Assembly (NCBI RefSeq): GCF_004570325.1
Contig: NZ_SPQO01000046.1
Span: forward strand, 1-32,305
From: Mycobacterium sp. PS03-16
Lineage (GTDB): Bacteria > Actinomycetota > Actinomycetes > Mycobacteriales > Mycobacteriaceae
Direction of reading: 5' to 3'
DNA: 32,305 nt
This document shows positions 7,859 to 15,328 of this stretch, one piece after another. Under the pieces are notes generated by a model, which did not search any database, had not been told where the DNA came from, and was given only the letters and a program-made list of their open reading frames with translations. Both the position numbers and the translations under genes were made by a program. How positions within the stretch are numbered: position 1 is the stretch's first letter; the number at the start of each line of letters is the position of its first letter.

Positions 7859-8392
7859 CTACACCCGCCGGCGTTCCCGCTCGTTGGCGAGCGCCACCGT
7901 GACGACATCGAGTGCCATCGACTGTCCGTAGCCTCGGCGCGCCAACATCCCGACCAACCGCCGCATCACCTTCGCCTCAGCCCCCGCATCATCGTCGAGC
8001 CGCTCGCGACGCAACCGGTCCCGCACCAGCTGTTCGGCCCGCTGACGCTCCGCGCCGGTGTCGATATCGGCCAGCGCCGAGGTGATCACCTCGTTGTCGA
8101 CACCCTTGCGGCGCAACTCAGCGGCCAACGCGCGCTTGCCTTTTCCAGCGTGCTCATGGCGGGATCGGACCCACTGTTCGGCGAAGTCCTCGTCGTCGAC
8201 GAGGCCGGCGCCGGCCAACCGGTCGAGCACCCGCTCGCCGACGTCCTCGGGATAACCGCGCTGAGCCAACTTGCCGGCCAGCTCCGCGCGGCTGTGCGCC
8301 CGGGCGGTGAGCAGGCGCAGACAGTACGTCCGCGCCTGCTCCTCACGGTCAGGCTGGTCGGCCTCAGAAGTCGACGGGGGCCGGAAGGACAT
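7859..8392 (-). CDS. recX: regulatory protein RecX
   Basis: RecX binds RecA filaments and inhibits their extension and ATPase/strand-exchange activity. The 177-residue protein is all-helical, with three three-helix repeats recognisable by AHSRAELAGKLAQRGYPEDV, GLVDDEDFAEQWVRSR, GKRALAAELRRKGVDNEV and KVMRRLVGMLARRGY. I chose the ATG at 8392 (MSFRPPSTSE...), which matches the known mycobacterial N-terminus (PPSTSEREEQAR) and has GGGAAC upstream. An ATG at 8407 is an alternative. Either way the gene overlaps the recA end (29 bases with the chosen start), so the two are co-transcribed and translationally coupled. Confidence 0.92.
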   Translation of the reverse strand: MSFRPPSTSEADQPDREEQARTYCLRLLTARAHSRAELAGKLAQRGYPEDVGERVLDRLAGAGLVDDEDFAEQWVRSRHEHAGKGKRALAAELRRKGVDNEVITSALADIDTGAERQRAEQLVRDRLRRERLDDDAGAEAKVMRRLVGMLARRGYGQSMALDVVTVALANERERRRV

Positions 8393-9416
8393 CACCGTTC
8401 CCGTCATCGGTCACCACCGCGCCGATGTTGAGCTTTTCCTTGATCTTCTTCTCGATCTCGTTGGCCACATCGGCGTTCTCCAGCAGGAACTTTCGGGCGT
8501 TCTCCTTACCCTGCCCGAGCTGCTCCCCCTCGTAGGTGAACCAGGAGCCGGACTTGCGGATGAACCCGTGCTCGACACCCATGTCGATCAGCGAGCCCTC
8601 CTTGCTGATGCCCTTGCCGTAGAGGATGTCGAACTCGGCCTGCTTGAACGGCGGCGACACCTTGTTCTTGACGATCTTGACCCGGGTGCGGTTACCCACC
8701 GCGTCGGTGCCGTCCTTGAGCGTCTCGATACGCCGGACATCCATGCGGACCGAGGCGTAGAACTTCAGCGCCTTACCACCCGTGGTGGTCTCCGGCGAGC
8801 CGAACATCACGCCGATCTTCTCGCGGAGCTGGTTGATGAAGATCGCGGTGGTGCCCGAATTGCTCAGCGCACCGGTGATCTTGCGCAGCGCCTGGCTCAT
8901 CAGCCGGGCCTGCAGGCCGACGTGGCTGTCACCCATCTCGCCCTCGATCTCGGCGCGCGGCACCAGCGCGGCCACCGAGTCGATGACCAGGATGTCCAAC
9001 GCGCCCGACCGGATCAGCATGTCGGCGATCTCGAGGGCCTGCTCACCGGTGTCGGGCTGGGAGACCAGCAGCGAGTCGGTGTCGACGCCCAGTTTCTTGG
9101 CGTAGTCGGGATCCAGCGCGTGCTCGGCGTCGATGAACGCCGCGATACCGCCGGCGGCCTGGGCATTGGCCACCGCGTGCAGTGCGACGGTGGTCTTACC
9201 CGAGGACTCCGGACCGTAGATCTCGATGACGCGGCCGCGCGGCAGCCCGCCGATGCCCAGCGCCACGTCCAGCGCGATAGAGCCGGTCGGGATGACCGAG
9301 ATCGGTGCGCGGACCTCGTCGCCGAGCCGCATCACCGAACCCTTGCCGTGACTCTTCTCGATCTGCGCCAGGGCGAGTTCGAGGGCCTTCTCGCGATCGG
9401 GGGCCTGCGGTGCCAT
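8364..9416 (-). CDS. recA: recombinase RecA
   Basis: This 350-residue strand-exchange protein is the central SOS coprotease. The start is the ATG at 9416 (MAPQAPDREK), preceded by the strong ribosome-binding site AAAGAGG. Visible features are Walker A GPESSGKT (68-75), the MAW-region sequence IEIYGPESSGKTT, Walker B LDILVIDSVAAL, loop L1 (EGEMGDSHVGLQARLMSQALRK), loop L2 with TIFINQLREKIGVMFGSPETTTGG, and the acidic C-terminus. The frame is continuous with normal length, so unlike M. tuberculosis RecA it carries no intein. The upstream region holds two separate DNA-damage promoters (see sites at 9473-9495 and 9539-9554). Confidence 0.97.
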   Translation of the reverse strand: MAPQAPDREKALELALAQIEKSHGKGSVMRLGDEVRAPISVIPTGSIALDVALGIGGLPRGRVIEIYGPESSGKTTVALHAVANAQAAGGIAAFIDAEHALDPDYAKKLGVDTDSLLVSQPDTGEQALEIADMLIRSGALDILVIDSVAALVPRAEIEGEMGDSHVGLQARLMSQALRKITGALSNSGTTAIFINQLREKIGVMFGSPETTTGGKALKFYASVRMDVRRIETLKDGTDAVGNRTRVKIVKNKVSPPFKQAEFDILYGKGISKEGSLIDMGVEHGFIRKSGSWFTYEGEQLGQGKENARKFLLENADVANEIEKKIKEKLNIGAVVTDDGNGDVLPAPVDF

Positions 9417-9472
9417 GATGGTGCCTCTTTCGGTAGTCGTGTTCGTTGACCGGTGTCGATCAGTTGGCCGTG

Positions 9473-9495
9473 ACGCTAGAGGTAGCCACCGACAA
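9473..9495 (-). promoter_or_regulatory. RecA-NDp (PafBC-type) promoter P1 of recA
   Basis: On the minus strand TTGTCGGTG (9495-9487), eight bases, then TAGCGT (9478-9473) match the known consensus TTGTCRGTG-N8-TANNNT exactly. This is the LexA-independent, PafBC-dependent mycobacterial DNA-damage promoter. It predicts a leader of about 50 bases before the recA ATG. Confidence 0.85.
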
Positions 9496-9532
9496 GTCGG
9501 CCTGACCAGCATCTAGCCGTCGAACATCCCCC

Positions 9533-9554
9533 ACAGTAGCGAACGTGTGTTCGA
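9533..9554 (-). promoter_or_regulatory. LexA SOS box and -10 of recA promoter P2
   Basis: TCGAAC-ACAC-GTTCGC (9554-9539, minus strand) matches the mycobacterial SOS box TCGAAC-N4-GTTCGA with one mismatch. Directly downstream is TACTGT (9538-9533), a plausible -10 hexamer, so bound LexA would occlude this promoter. Confidence 0.85.
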
Positions 9555-9602
9555 TGGCAAGGAGGCGCGCCGAACGGGCCCCGCGCGGCTACCGGCGACC
9601 CG

Positions 9603-9797
9603 TCACCACTGGTCGCGCGGGACGTCGAAAGCGGCGCACAGCGCCCGCCACACGTCGCGGGGCTCCACCCCGTCCTCGATGGCCTGCGCCGCGGTGCGGC
9701 CGCCCAGATCGCTGAGCACGTGGTCGGCGAGGAGCGACTGGCCGCGGATCGCGCCGAACTGGTTCTCCACGAGTTCGCGGAACTCCGTCAACCGCAC
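9603..9797 (-). CDS. DUF3046 protein (Rv2738c-like)
   Basis: This 64-residue protein starts at a GTG at 9797. The sequence MRLTEFRELVENQFG...LADHVLSDLGGRTAAQAIEDG...VWRALCAAFDVP is typical of DUF3046, a small helical actinobacterial family that is nearly always next to recA. One cysteine, no membrane segment, no known catalytic motif. It sits 9 bases after the glycosyltransferase gene and upstream of the recA promoters, so it may be transcribed with the glycosyltransferase. The function is not known. Confidence 0.88.
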   Translation of the reverse strand: MRLTEFRELVENQFGAIRGQSLLADHVLSDLGGRTAAQAIEDGVEPRDVWRALCAAFDVPRDQW

Positions 9798-9806
9798 GAC
9801 ACCAAC

Positions 9807-10970
9807 CTACGCCAGGGCGCGGTGGCACACCCGTACCGGATCGGTGACCCGCGTCGCTGTCCCGGCGGCCCGACGGGCGGCCGCCCGGTACTGCGGCCCG
9901 GCGAGCACCTCGGCGACCGCCCGCGTCAGCGCCTCCGCGCCCAGCGGCCGCACCAGCTGCCCGCTGCCCTGTCGGACAACACGATTGGCGATCTCCCATT
10001 GGTCACCACCACCGGGCACCACCACCATCGGCACGCCGGCGAGCAAGGTCTTGGACACCATGCCGTGGCCCCCGCCGCACACCACGACGTCGGCGTGGGT
10101 GAGCAGTTCGTCCTGGCGACCCAGGCCCACGGCCGCCCACGGCGGCACCGGACCGCCCGCATCCGACAGCTGCGACACCACCACCCGCGACCCCGCCGGC
10201 AGCCCGTCACCCGGCACGAGCGCATCGAGCGCCACCTCGGCCAGTCCCCGCTCCCCCGTGCTCGCCGTGGACGGGGCGACCAGAACCACGGGGCCGTCGC
10301 CGGGCGGTACCGGCAACACCGCCGACGTCGGCTCGAAGTGCAGGGGCCCCACCACGATCGCCTCCGCGGGCCAGTCCGGGCGCGGCACCTCCAGCGCGGG
10401 CAGCGTCGCGATCAGCCGCCGCAGCGGGCCGGGATCCTCGGCGGGCAGGCCGATTCCCACCCGGGCAGCGGCACGCTGCCGCAACCCTTCCCGCCACGAC
10501 CGGGCGGTCAGCGCGCGCATGACGGCGTCGCGGACCCGTCCGCGCAGACCGACCCCGGGGGCCAGACCGCTGCCCAGCGGCGGCAGTCCCTTCGACGGGC
10601 GGTACAGCGGATGGGGGTTGAGCTCCACCCAGGGGATGTCGAGCAGTTCGGCGGCCAGTCCGCCGCAGGCGGTGATCACGTCCGACACGATGAGGTCGGG
10701 GGCCAGTGCCCGCAGTCCCGGCACGTTCTGCACCGCCATCCGGGCGGCCCGCCGGTGGATCTTGGCGCCCGCATCGGCATCGTCGTCCACGTCGGTGGGA
10801 TCCAGGCCGGCCAGCTCCTCGGCGGCCAGACCCGCCGACCGGGCCGTGTCGAGCCACTCGACCCCGGTGAGCAGGACCGGTTCGTCGCCGGCGGCGGCGA
10901 ACCTGCGGCACAGCGCCAGGGCGGGAAAGGCGTGACCGGGGTCAGGGCCGGCGACGACGGCGACGCGCAC
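9807..10970 (-). CDS. GT1/MGT-like glycosyltransferase (Rv2739c-like)
   Basis: This 387-residue protein starts at a GTG at 10970 with AGGGTGGG as possible ribosome-binding site. It has a GT-B layout: an N-terminal Rossmann half beginning VRVAVVAGPDPGHAFPALALCRRF, and a C-terminal donor-binding half with VVCGGGHGMVSKTLLAGVPMV followed by PGGGDQWEIANRV. The latter pattern (HGG/GGGHG...P...DQ...A..V) is the UDP-sugar or dTDP-sugar site of the UGT/macrolide-glycosyltransferase family. Acceptor and sugar cannot be deduced; it lies next to DUF3046 and recA by conserved synteny rather than by a visible pathway link. Confidence 0.8.
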   Translation of the reverse strand: MRVAVVAGPDPGHAFPALALCRRFAAAGDEPVLLTGVEWLDTARSAGLAAEELAGLDPTDVDDDADAGAKIHRRAARMAVQNVPGLRALAPDLIVSDVITACGGLAAELLDIPWVELNPHPLYRPSKGLPPLGSGLAPGVGLRGRVRDAVMRALTARSWREGLRQRAAARVGIGLPAEDPGPLRRLIATLPALEVPRPDWPAEAIVVGPLHFEPTSAVLPVPPGDGPVVLVAPSTASTGERGLAEVALDALVPGDGLPAGSRVVVSQLSDAGGPVPPWAAVGLGRQDELLTHADVVVCGGGHGMVSKTLLAGVPMVVVPGGGDQWEIANRVVRQGSGQLVRPLGAEALTRAVAEVLAGPQYRAAARRAAGTATRVTDPVRVCHRALA

Positions 10971-11013
10971 CCGCCCACCCTGCCACAGCCTTCACCGCCG
11001 CACGCCGCAGGAC

Positions 11014-11019
11014 TACCGT
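11014..11019 (+). promoter_or_regulatory. -10 hexamer for ephG
   Basis: TACCGT ends six bases before the ATG at 11026, the leaderless arrangement. Confidence 0.4.
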
Positions 11020-11025
11020 GACACC

Positions 11026-11490
11026 ATGAGCGAATCGAGCACCGGTATCACCCCGGCCGCCTCCGGCACCGCGGTGGACCGCACGGACAATGCGCGCGCC
11101 GTCGAGACGTTCCTGTTCGCGCTGCAGGACGAGGATTTCGACACGGCCGACTCCCTGATGGCCGACCACATCGCCTGGCAGAACGTCGGCTTCCCGACCA
11201 TCCGGGGCCGCGAACGGCTCACGAAGATCTTCCGCAGCGGCCAGGGTCGGCTCGGCTTCGAGGTCAAGATTCACCGGATCGCCGCCGACGGCAACACGGT
11301 GCTCACCGAGCGCACCGATGTCCTGGTCTTCGGGCGGGTGCGCGTGCAGTTCTGGGTGTGCGGGTCCTTCGAGGTCCACGCCGGGAAGATCACGTTGTGG
11401 CGCGACCACTTCGACATGTTCGACTTCACGAAGGGCATCGTGCGCGGCCTGCTGGCCGTGCCGTTCCCGGCGCTGCGGCCGACGCTGTAG
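11026..11490 (+). CDS. ephG: limonene-1,2-epoxide hydrolase family protein EphG
   Basis: This 154-residue protein has the small alpha+beta cone fold of limonene-epoxide hydrolases, which open epoxides with water using an Asp-Arg-Asp triad. The expected residues are present: Asn53 in WQNVGFP, Arg96 and Asp98 in TERTDVL, and Asp127 in WRDHFD. The M. tuberculosis relative Rv2740 (EphG) hydrolyses lipid-like and sterol epoxides, so a hydrophobic epoxide is a reasonable substrate guess. It diverges from the glycosyltransferase gene (55 bases between) and ends three bases before the convergent pspM stop. Confidence 0.88.
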   Translation: MSESSTGITPAASGTAVDRTDNARAVETFLFALQDEDFDTADSLMADHIAWQNVGFPTIRGRERLTKIFRSGQGRLGFEVKIHRIAADGNTVLTERTDVLVFGRVRVQFWVCGSFEVHAGKITLWRDHFDMFDFTKGIVRGLLAVPFPALRPTL

Positions 11491-11493
11491 GTC

Positions 11494-12318
11494 TCAGGCG
11501 CCGCGTCGCAACTGGCCCAGCTCGTCGAACGCCTGCGCCCAGCCCTGCAACCGGTCGGTGGCGTTGACCAGTTCGTCGCGGTAGCGCCTGCCGTACATCG
11601 GCGAGCTCGACATCGGGCCGTTGTTGAGCACCGACACGAGTTGGGCTGCCGCATCGACCATCTCGTGGTACTGGCGCACGCCCTGATCCATCTGCGCGGT
11701 GAACGCCGACACCGTCGGCATGAGGTGGGCGCGCGACCGGGGTGATGAGGCCATCGCCTTCTCCATCGACACCACCTCGGCGGCGGTGGCGGCCATGGTG
11801 GCGGCGCTGTGCTGCGCGGCCGCGGTCAGCTCGCGCAGTTCGTCCGGCGGCAGCATCCGGCCCCGCTCCAGCACCCCGAGCAGCGAGAACAGGCCCCGCT
11901 CTGCGGCGGCCAGCGCGGCCATCGGCGGCCGGGCCGCGGAATTGAACGGCGGCAGCCGCCGCGCCCCCCGCACCCGGGCGGGCGGCAGCGGTTCGGCACG
12001 CAGCCAGCGGTAGCGCAGCAGCAACAGCGTGGCCGGGAACATCGCACCGGCCGCGATCGCGCCGGTGATGATGAACACCCAGAACGGTGTGCTCCACGCG
12101 GCCAGGACCGCGGTCACCAGGACCCAGAACACGGTGGTGACGACGAAGAACAGCCCGAGCCGCAGGGCCCACCGCCGCTTACGCAGCAGTTTGGCGCGCG
12201 GGTCGGAGGCGGCGTACAGCTTGTCGGCCACCACGTCGGACAGTTCGGCGGCGGTGTCCACACCGCGCTGCATCAGGCTGCGCCACGCCGTCGAACCGTG
12301 CCTCGTCTGCGTCTTCAC
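11494..12318 (-). CDS. pspM: Psp-system membrane protein PspM (Rv2743c-like)
   Basis: This 274-residue protein has a charged N-terminus, two adjacent transmembrane helices (about residues 50-75 and 79-100), and a long Ala-rich cytoplasmic helical domain (RPPMAALAAAERGLFSLLGVLERG and onward) ending in GWAQAFDELGQLRRGA. In M. tuberculosis the homologue PspM acts in the ClgR-PspA envelope-stress system and anchors PspA near the membrane. It lies 20 bases downstream of pspA, in the same direction and probably the same operon. The fourth gene of the M. tuberculosis operon (pspN, Rv2742c) is not seen: pspM is followed directly by the convergent ephG. Confidence 0.85.
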   Translation of the reverse strand: MKTQTRHGSTAWRSLMQRGVDTAAELSDVVADKLYAASDPRAKLLRKRRWALRLGLFFVVTTVFWVLVTAVLAAWSTPFWVFIITGAIAAGAMFPATLLLLRYRWLRAEPLPPARVRGARRLPPFNSAARPPMAALAAAERGLFSLLGVLERGRMLPPDELRELTAAAQHSAATMAATAAEVVSMEKAMASSPRSRAHLMPTVSAFTAQMDQGVRQYHEMVDAAAQLVSVLNNGPMSSSPMYGRRYRDELVNATDRLQGWAQAFDELGQLRRGA

Positions 12319-12338
12319 TGCGTCACCTCATGCGGGAG

Positions 12339-13160
12339 TTACTGGGACAGCGGGTTTTCCGGCGTCGCCTGCGCCGGGTTGGCGGCCGGGGTGGCGGGGT
12401 TGGGCTGCGCGGCGGGTGCACCGCCGGACGGCAGCGCCTCACCCCGCATCGACGCGCGGATCTGTTCGAGCCGCGAGTGTCCGGCCATCTGCACGCTGGC
12501 CTGCTGAACCTCGAGCATGCGGCCCTGCACGGAGTTCTGCGCCAGCTCGGCCTCGCCCATCGCGGTGGCGTAGCGACGCTCGATCTTGTCGCGCACCTCG
12601 TCGAGGCTGGGGGTGTTGCCGGGGGCGGCCAGCTCGCTCATCGACCGCAGCGACGAGCTCACCTGCTCCTGCATCTTGGCCTGTTCCAGCTGGCTGAGCA
12701 GCTTGGTGCGTTCGGCGATCTTCTGCTGCAGCATCATCGCGTTCTGCTCGACGGCCTTCTTGGCCTGCGCGGCGGCCTGCAGCGCCTGGTCGTGCAGGGT
12801 CTTGAGGTCCTCGACGCTCTGCTCGGCGGTGACCAGTTGCGCGGCGAAGGCCTCGGCGGCGTTGTTGTACTCGGTGGCCTTCGCGGCGTCGCCGTTGGCC
12901 GTCGCCTGATCGGCCAGCGTGAGCGCCTGACGCACGTTGACCTGCAGCTTCTCGATGTCGGCCAGCTGCCGGTTCAGCCGCATCTCGAGCTGTCGCTGAT
13001 TGCCGATCACCTGCGCCGCCTGCTGGGTCAGTCCCTGATGCTGGCGCTGCGCCTCTTCGATCGCCTGCTGGATCTGCACCTTGGGGTCGGCGTACTCGTC
13101 GACCTTGGAGCTGAACAGCGCCATGAGGTACTTCCACGCCTTGACGAACGGATTGGCCAT
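12339..13160 (-). CDS. pspA: phage shock protein A / 35 kDa antigen homologue PspA
   Basis: This 273-residue PspA/IM30-family protein supports damaged membranes by forming ESCRT-III-like oligomers on the inner leaflet. The N-terminal amphipathic segment (MANPFVKAWKYLMALFSSKVDEYADP) is followed by long heptad-like coiled coil (QQAIEEAQRQHQGLTQQAAQVI, later QQKIAERTKLLSQLEQAK). The last ~35 residues are a Pro/Ala-rich tail (PAAQPNPATPAANPAQATPENP) typical of the mycobacterial form. The gene follows clgR with 105 bases between, which hold a hairpin and a possible -10 hexamer (TAAGTT, 13217-13212). It may therefore be read both from the clgR promoter and locally. Confidence 0.94.
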   Translation of the reverse strand: MANPFVKAWKYLMALFSSKVDEYADPKVQIQQAIEEAQRQHQGLTQQAAQVIGNQRQLEMRLNRQLADIEKLQVNVRQALTLADQATANGDAAKATEYNNAAEAFAAQLVTAEQSVEDLKTLHDQALQAAAQAKKAVEQNAMMLQQKIAERTKLLSQLEQAKMQEQVSSSLRSMSELAAPGNTPSLDEVRDKIERRYATAMGEAELAQNSVQGRMLEVQQASVQMAGHSRLEQIRASMRGEALPSGGAPAAQPNPATPAANPAQATPENPLSQ

Positions 13161-13240
13161 TGGTTCACTCCGCCTTCGGTCTTGTCGACTGGGTCCGGTG
13201 TCTTCTCTGCCAACTTATCGGTTCCGCGCACGTCACCACA

Positions 13241-13254
13241 CCCCCGATCGGGGG
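13241..13254. terminator. hairpin between clgR and pspA
   Basis: CCCCCGATCGGGGG is a perfect 14-base palindrome starting 12 bases after the clgR stop. No U-run follows on the minus strand, so it could be an attenuator, an mRNA-processing or stability element, or a binding site rather than a simple terminator. Confidence 0.45.
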
Positions 13255-13265
13255 GTGATGAGCGG

Positions 13266-13592
13266 TCAGGCCACCGCCATCGACACCGTGTGCGGGATCA
13301 CGACCTTGGTGGTGACGTCGATGGTGGCCGACGCGCGGGCCGGCGCCGCCGCCCGCTCCTGATGGGCGAGCTCCTCGCCGGCGTCGGACATCACCCGCGA
13401 CAGCGGCACCTCGAGCGCGTCGCAGATCGCGCTGAGCAGCTCGCTGGAGGCCTCCTTGCGGCCGCGCTCCACCTCCGACAGATATCCGAGGCTGACCCGG
13501 GCGGTGTCGGACACCTCCCGCAGCGTGCGGCCCTGCGAGGTGCGGGCGCGGCGCAGCACGTCGCCGATCACCTCGCGCAGCAATGCCGCCAT
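13266..13592 (-). CDS. clgR: XRE-family transcriptional activator ClgR
   Basis: This 108-residue regulator starts at an ATG at 13592 with the strong ribosome-binding site GGAGGG. The XRE helix-turn-helix is clear (LREVSDTARVSLGYLSEVERG, then KEASSELLSAICDALEVPL). A linker and short conserved tail follow, ending VVIPHTVSMAVA. ClgR in actinobacteria activates clp protease genes and, in mycobacteria, the psp operon; it is itself degraded by ClpP, and the apolar Val-Ala end is compatible with a C-terminal degron (inference). A SigE-type promoter lies just upstream, linking it to envelope stress. It is the first gene of the clgR-pspA-pspM unit. Confidence 0.94.
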   Translation of the reverse strand: MAALLREVIGDVLRRARTSQGRTLREVSDTARVSLGYLSEVERGRKEASSELLSAICDALEVPLSRVMSDAGEELAHQERAAAPARASATIDVTTKVVIPHTVSMAVA

Positions 13593-13627
13593 GTGCCCTC
13601 CTTCGTCGGGTCGGTTTGCTACCTGCA

Positions 13628-13655
13628 CAACGCGGGGATACGCGGCAGGGTTCCC
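13628..13655 (-). promoter_or_regulatory. SigE-type ECF promoter of clgR
   Basis: On the minus strand GGGAACC (13655-13649) and GTTG (13631-13628) are separated by 17 bases, matching the known mycobacterial SigE pattern. The element ends 35 bases before the clgR start codon, inside the gap to cinA. Confidence 0.7.
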
Positions 13656-13688
13656 ACCCGTAGCGCACAATTTCGGCTCACCATCGGG

Positions 13689-14177
13689 TCACTGCCGCGC
13701 GACGAGCACCCGCAACCGCGCGATCGCGGCGGCGACGGCCGCGACCCGGATGTCCCAGCGCGACCCGCTCAGCGCGAGTTCGGCCACCTCGGTGTCGACG
13801 GGGCCGGCGAGCCCCAGGAACACGGTGCCCACCGGGTGGCCGCCGTGCGGTTCGGGGCCGGCCACACCGGTCAGGCCGACGCCCCAGGTGGCCGCGCAGC
13901 GCTGACGCGCACCGACCGCCAGCGCCCGGGCGGTCGGGGCGGCGACCGGTCCCACGGCGTCGAGCACCTGCGGCGCGACACCCGCGAGCGAGATCTTGGT
14001 GTCCTCGGTGTAGGTGACCAGGCCGCCGCGCAGAACCGCGCTGGCGCCCGGAACGCCGGCCAGCGTCGCGGCCAGCAGGCCCGCGGTCAGCGATTCGGCG
14101 GTGGCGACGCTGTGGTGGCGGACGGTGAGGTCGGCGACCAGCGCGCGGGCCTCCTCAGTGACCAGCGGGTCGTTCAC
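13689..14177 (-). CDS. cinA: CinA C-terminal-domain protein (PncC-type nicotinamide-nucleotide amidase)
   Basis: This 162-residue protein consists only of the CinA C-terminal domain, the deamidase that converts NMN to nicotinate mononucleotide in pyridine-nucleotide recycling. Family motifs are TAESLTAGLLAATLAGVPGAS, GGLVTYTEDTKISLAGV, and GVGLTGVAGPEPHGGHPVGTVFLG; the nucleophilic Ser of AESLTAG is present. The start is a GTG at 14177, overlapping the pgsA end by 23 bases, so translation is probably coupled. The N-terminal MoCF-like domain of full CinA is absent. Amidase activity is inferred from the family. Confidence 0.88.
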   Translation of the reverse strand: MNDPLVTEEARALVADLTVRHHSVATAESLTAGLLAATLAGVPGASAVLRGGLVTYTEDTKISLAGVAPQVLDAVGPVAAPTARALAVGARQRCAATWGVGLTGVAGPEPHGGHPVGTVFLGLAGPVDTEVAELALSGSRWDIRVAAVAAAIARLRVLVARQ

Positions 14178-14760
14178 GGGAGTCCCTCACCGCCGACATC
14201 ACGTAGTCCAGGCCGGTGAGGACGGTCAGCACGACGGCGGCCGCCATGATCACCCACGCCACCACCAACCACGGGCCGGGCCACGCCGCCAGCGGCAGCA
14301 CGAACAGCCCGATGGCGACGGCCTGCACCAGCGTCTTGAGCTTGCCGCCACGGCTGGCCGGGATCACACCGTGGCGCAGCACCGCGAAGCGCAGCACCGT
14401 GATGCCCAGTTCGCGGGCCAGGATGACGATGGTCACCCACCACGGCAGATCCCCGAGGATCGACAGCCCGATCAGCGCCGAACCGATCAGGGCCTTGTCG
14501 GCGATGGGATCGGCCAGCGCACCGAATTCGGTGACCATGCCGTAACTGCGGGCCAACGCGCCGTCGAACCGGTCGGTGATCACCGCCACCGCGAACACCA
14601 CGAATGCCATTACCCGCCAGAACGTTTCGTGTCCGTCGCCGACGAACAACGCGGCAAGGAACACGGGAACCAGCACGAAACGCACGCCGGTGAGCACATT
14701 GGCGATATTCGCCACTCGGGCGCGCGGCACCACCGGATCAGTAGGAGACGGGCCCGACAC
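14155..14760 (-). CDS. pgsA: CDP-alcohol phosphatidyltransferase PgsA (phosphatidylglycerophosphate synthase)
   Basis: This 201-residue integral membrane enzyme transfers the phosphatidyl group from CDP-diacylglycerol, most likely to glycerol-3-phosphate. The full CDP-alcohol motif is present: D63-x2-D66-G67-x2-A70-R71-x8-G80-x3-D84-x3-D88, with hydrophobic helices before and after. I chose the GTG at 14760 because TATTCT ends six bases upstream of it. The corresponding M. tuberculosis gene is pgsA3. It is the first gene of a run pgsA-cinA-clgR-pspA-pspM, linking phospholipid synthesis and the envelope-stress system by position. It diverges from argA with only 42 bases between. Confidence 0.9.
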   Translation of the reverse strand: MSGPSPTDPVVPRARVANIANVLTGVRFVLVPVFLAALFVGDGHETFWRVMAFVVFAVAVITDRFDGALARSYGMVTEFGALADPIADKALIGSALIGLSILGDLPWWVTIVILARELGITVLRFAVLRHGVIPASRGGKLKTLVQAVAIGLFVLPLAAWPGPWLVVAWVIMAAAVVLTVLTGLDYVMSAVRDSRERPAGH

Positions 14761-14766
14761 CGCAAC

Positions 14767-14772
14767 AGAATA
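14767..14772 (-). promoter_or_regulatory. -10 hexamer for leaderless pgsA
   Basis: TATTCT on the minus strand ends six bases before the GTG at 14760, consistent with a leaderless start and supporting the choice of start codon. Confidence 0.5.
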
Positions 14773-14789
14773 TCGGGTGACCCAGCGGA

Positions 14790-14795
14790 TACCCT
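14790..14795 (+). promoter_or_regulatory. -10 hexamer for argA-like gene
   Basis: TACCCT ends seven bases before the GTG at 14803. With the pgsA hexamer it places two divergent promoters inside 42 bases. Confidence 0.4.
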
Positions 14796-14802
14796 CGGAC
14801 CC

Positions 14803-15324
14803 GTGAGCGCAGCGGATCAGACGCCGGCCGGCGACATGGTCGTGCGACGGGCCACCACCTCCGACGTGCCCGCCGTCAAGGCGCTCGTCGACATCTACGC
14901 CGGCCGGATCCTGCTGGAGAAGAACCTCGTCACCCTCTACGAATCCGTGCAGGAGTTCTGGGTCGCCGAACTCGACGGCGAGCTGGTGGGCTGCGGCGCG
15001 CTGCACGTGCTGTGGGCCGACCTCGGCGAGGTGCGCACCGTCGCGGTGCATCCCAAGGTGCGCGGCCGCGGCGTCGGGCACCGCATCGTGGCCCGGCTGC
15101 TCGAGGTGGCCCGCGAGTTGCACCTGCAGCGGATCTTCGTGCTCACCTTCGAGGTGGAGTTCTTCGCGCGGCACGGCTTCACCGAGATCGACGGCACCCC
15201 GGTGACCGCCGAGGTCTACGAGGAGATGTGCCGCTCGTATGACACCGGCGTCGCCGAGTTCCTGGACCTCTCCTACGTCAAGCCCAACATCCTCGGCAAC
15301 ACCCGGATGCTGCTGACGCTTTAG
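14803..15324 (+). CDS. argA: GNAT amino-acid N-acetyltransferase (Rv2747/ArgA-like)
   Basis: This 173-residue GNAT protein is closest to mycobacterial Rv2747, shown to acetylate the alpha-amino group of glutamate/glutamine and so start arginine synthesis. The acetyl-CoA pyrophosphate loop is visible as VAVHPKVRGRGVGHRIV, followed by LLEVARELHLQRIFVLTF and the FFARHGFTEIDGTPV strand. There is no amino-acid kinase domain, so it is the short stand-alone type. The GTG at 14803 gives the usual length. The gene is followed at once by the hairpin at 15329-15372. Confidence 0.88.
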   Translation: MSAADQTPAGDMVVRRATTSDVPAVKALVDIYAGRILLEKNLVTLYESVQEFWVAELDGELVGCGALHVLWADLGEVRTVAVHPKVRGRGVGHRIVARLLEVARELHLQRIFVLTFEVEFFARHGFTEIDGTPVTAEVYEEMCRSYDTGVAEFLDLSYVKPNILGNTRMLLTL

Positions 15325-15328
15325 CGAC

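Noticed and set aside
12330..14219. 629-codon plus-strand frame over pspA, clgR and cinA
   Set aside because: Antisense shadow; composition is compositional noise (Leu/Gly/Arg/His) and the minus-strand genes carry intact motifs.
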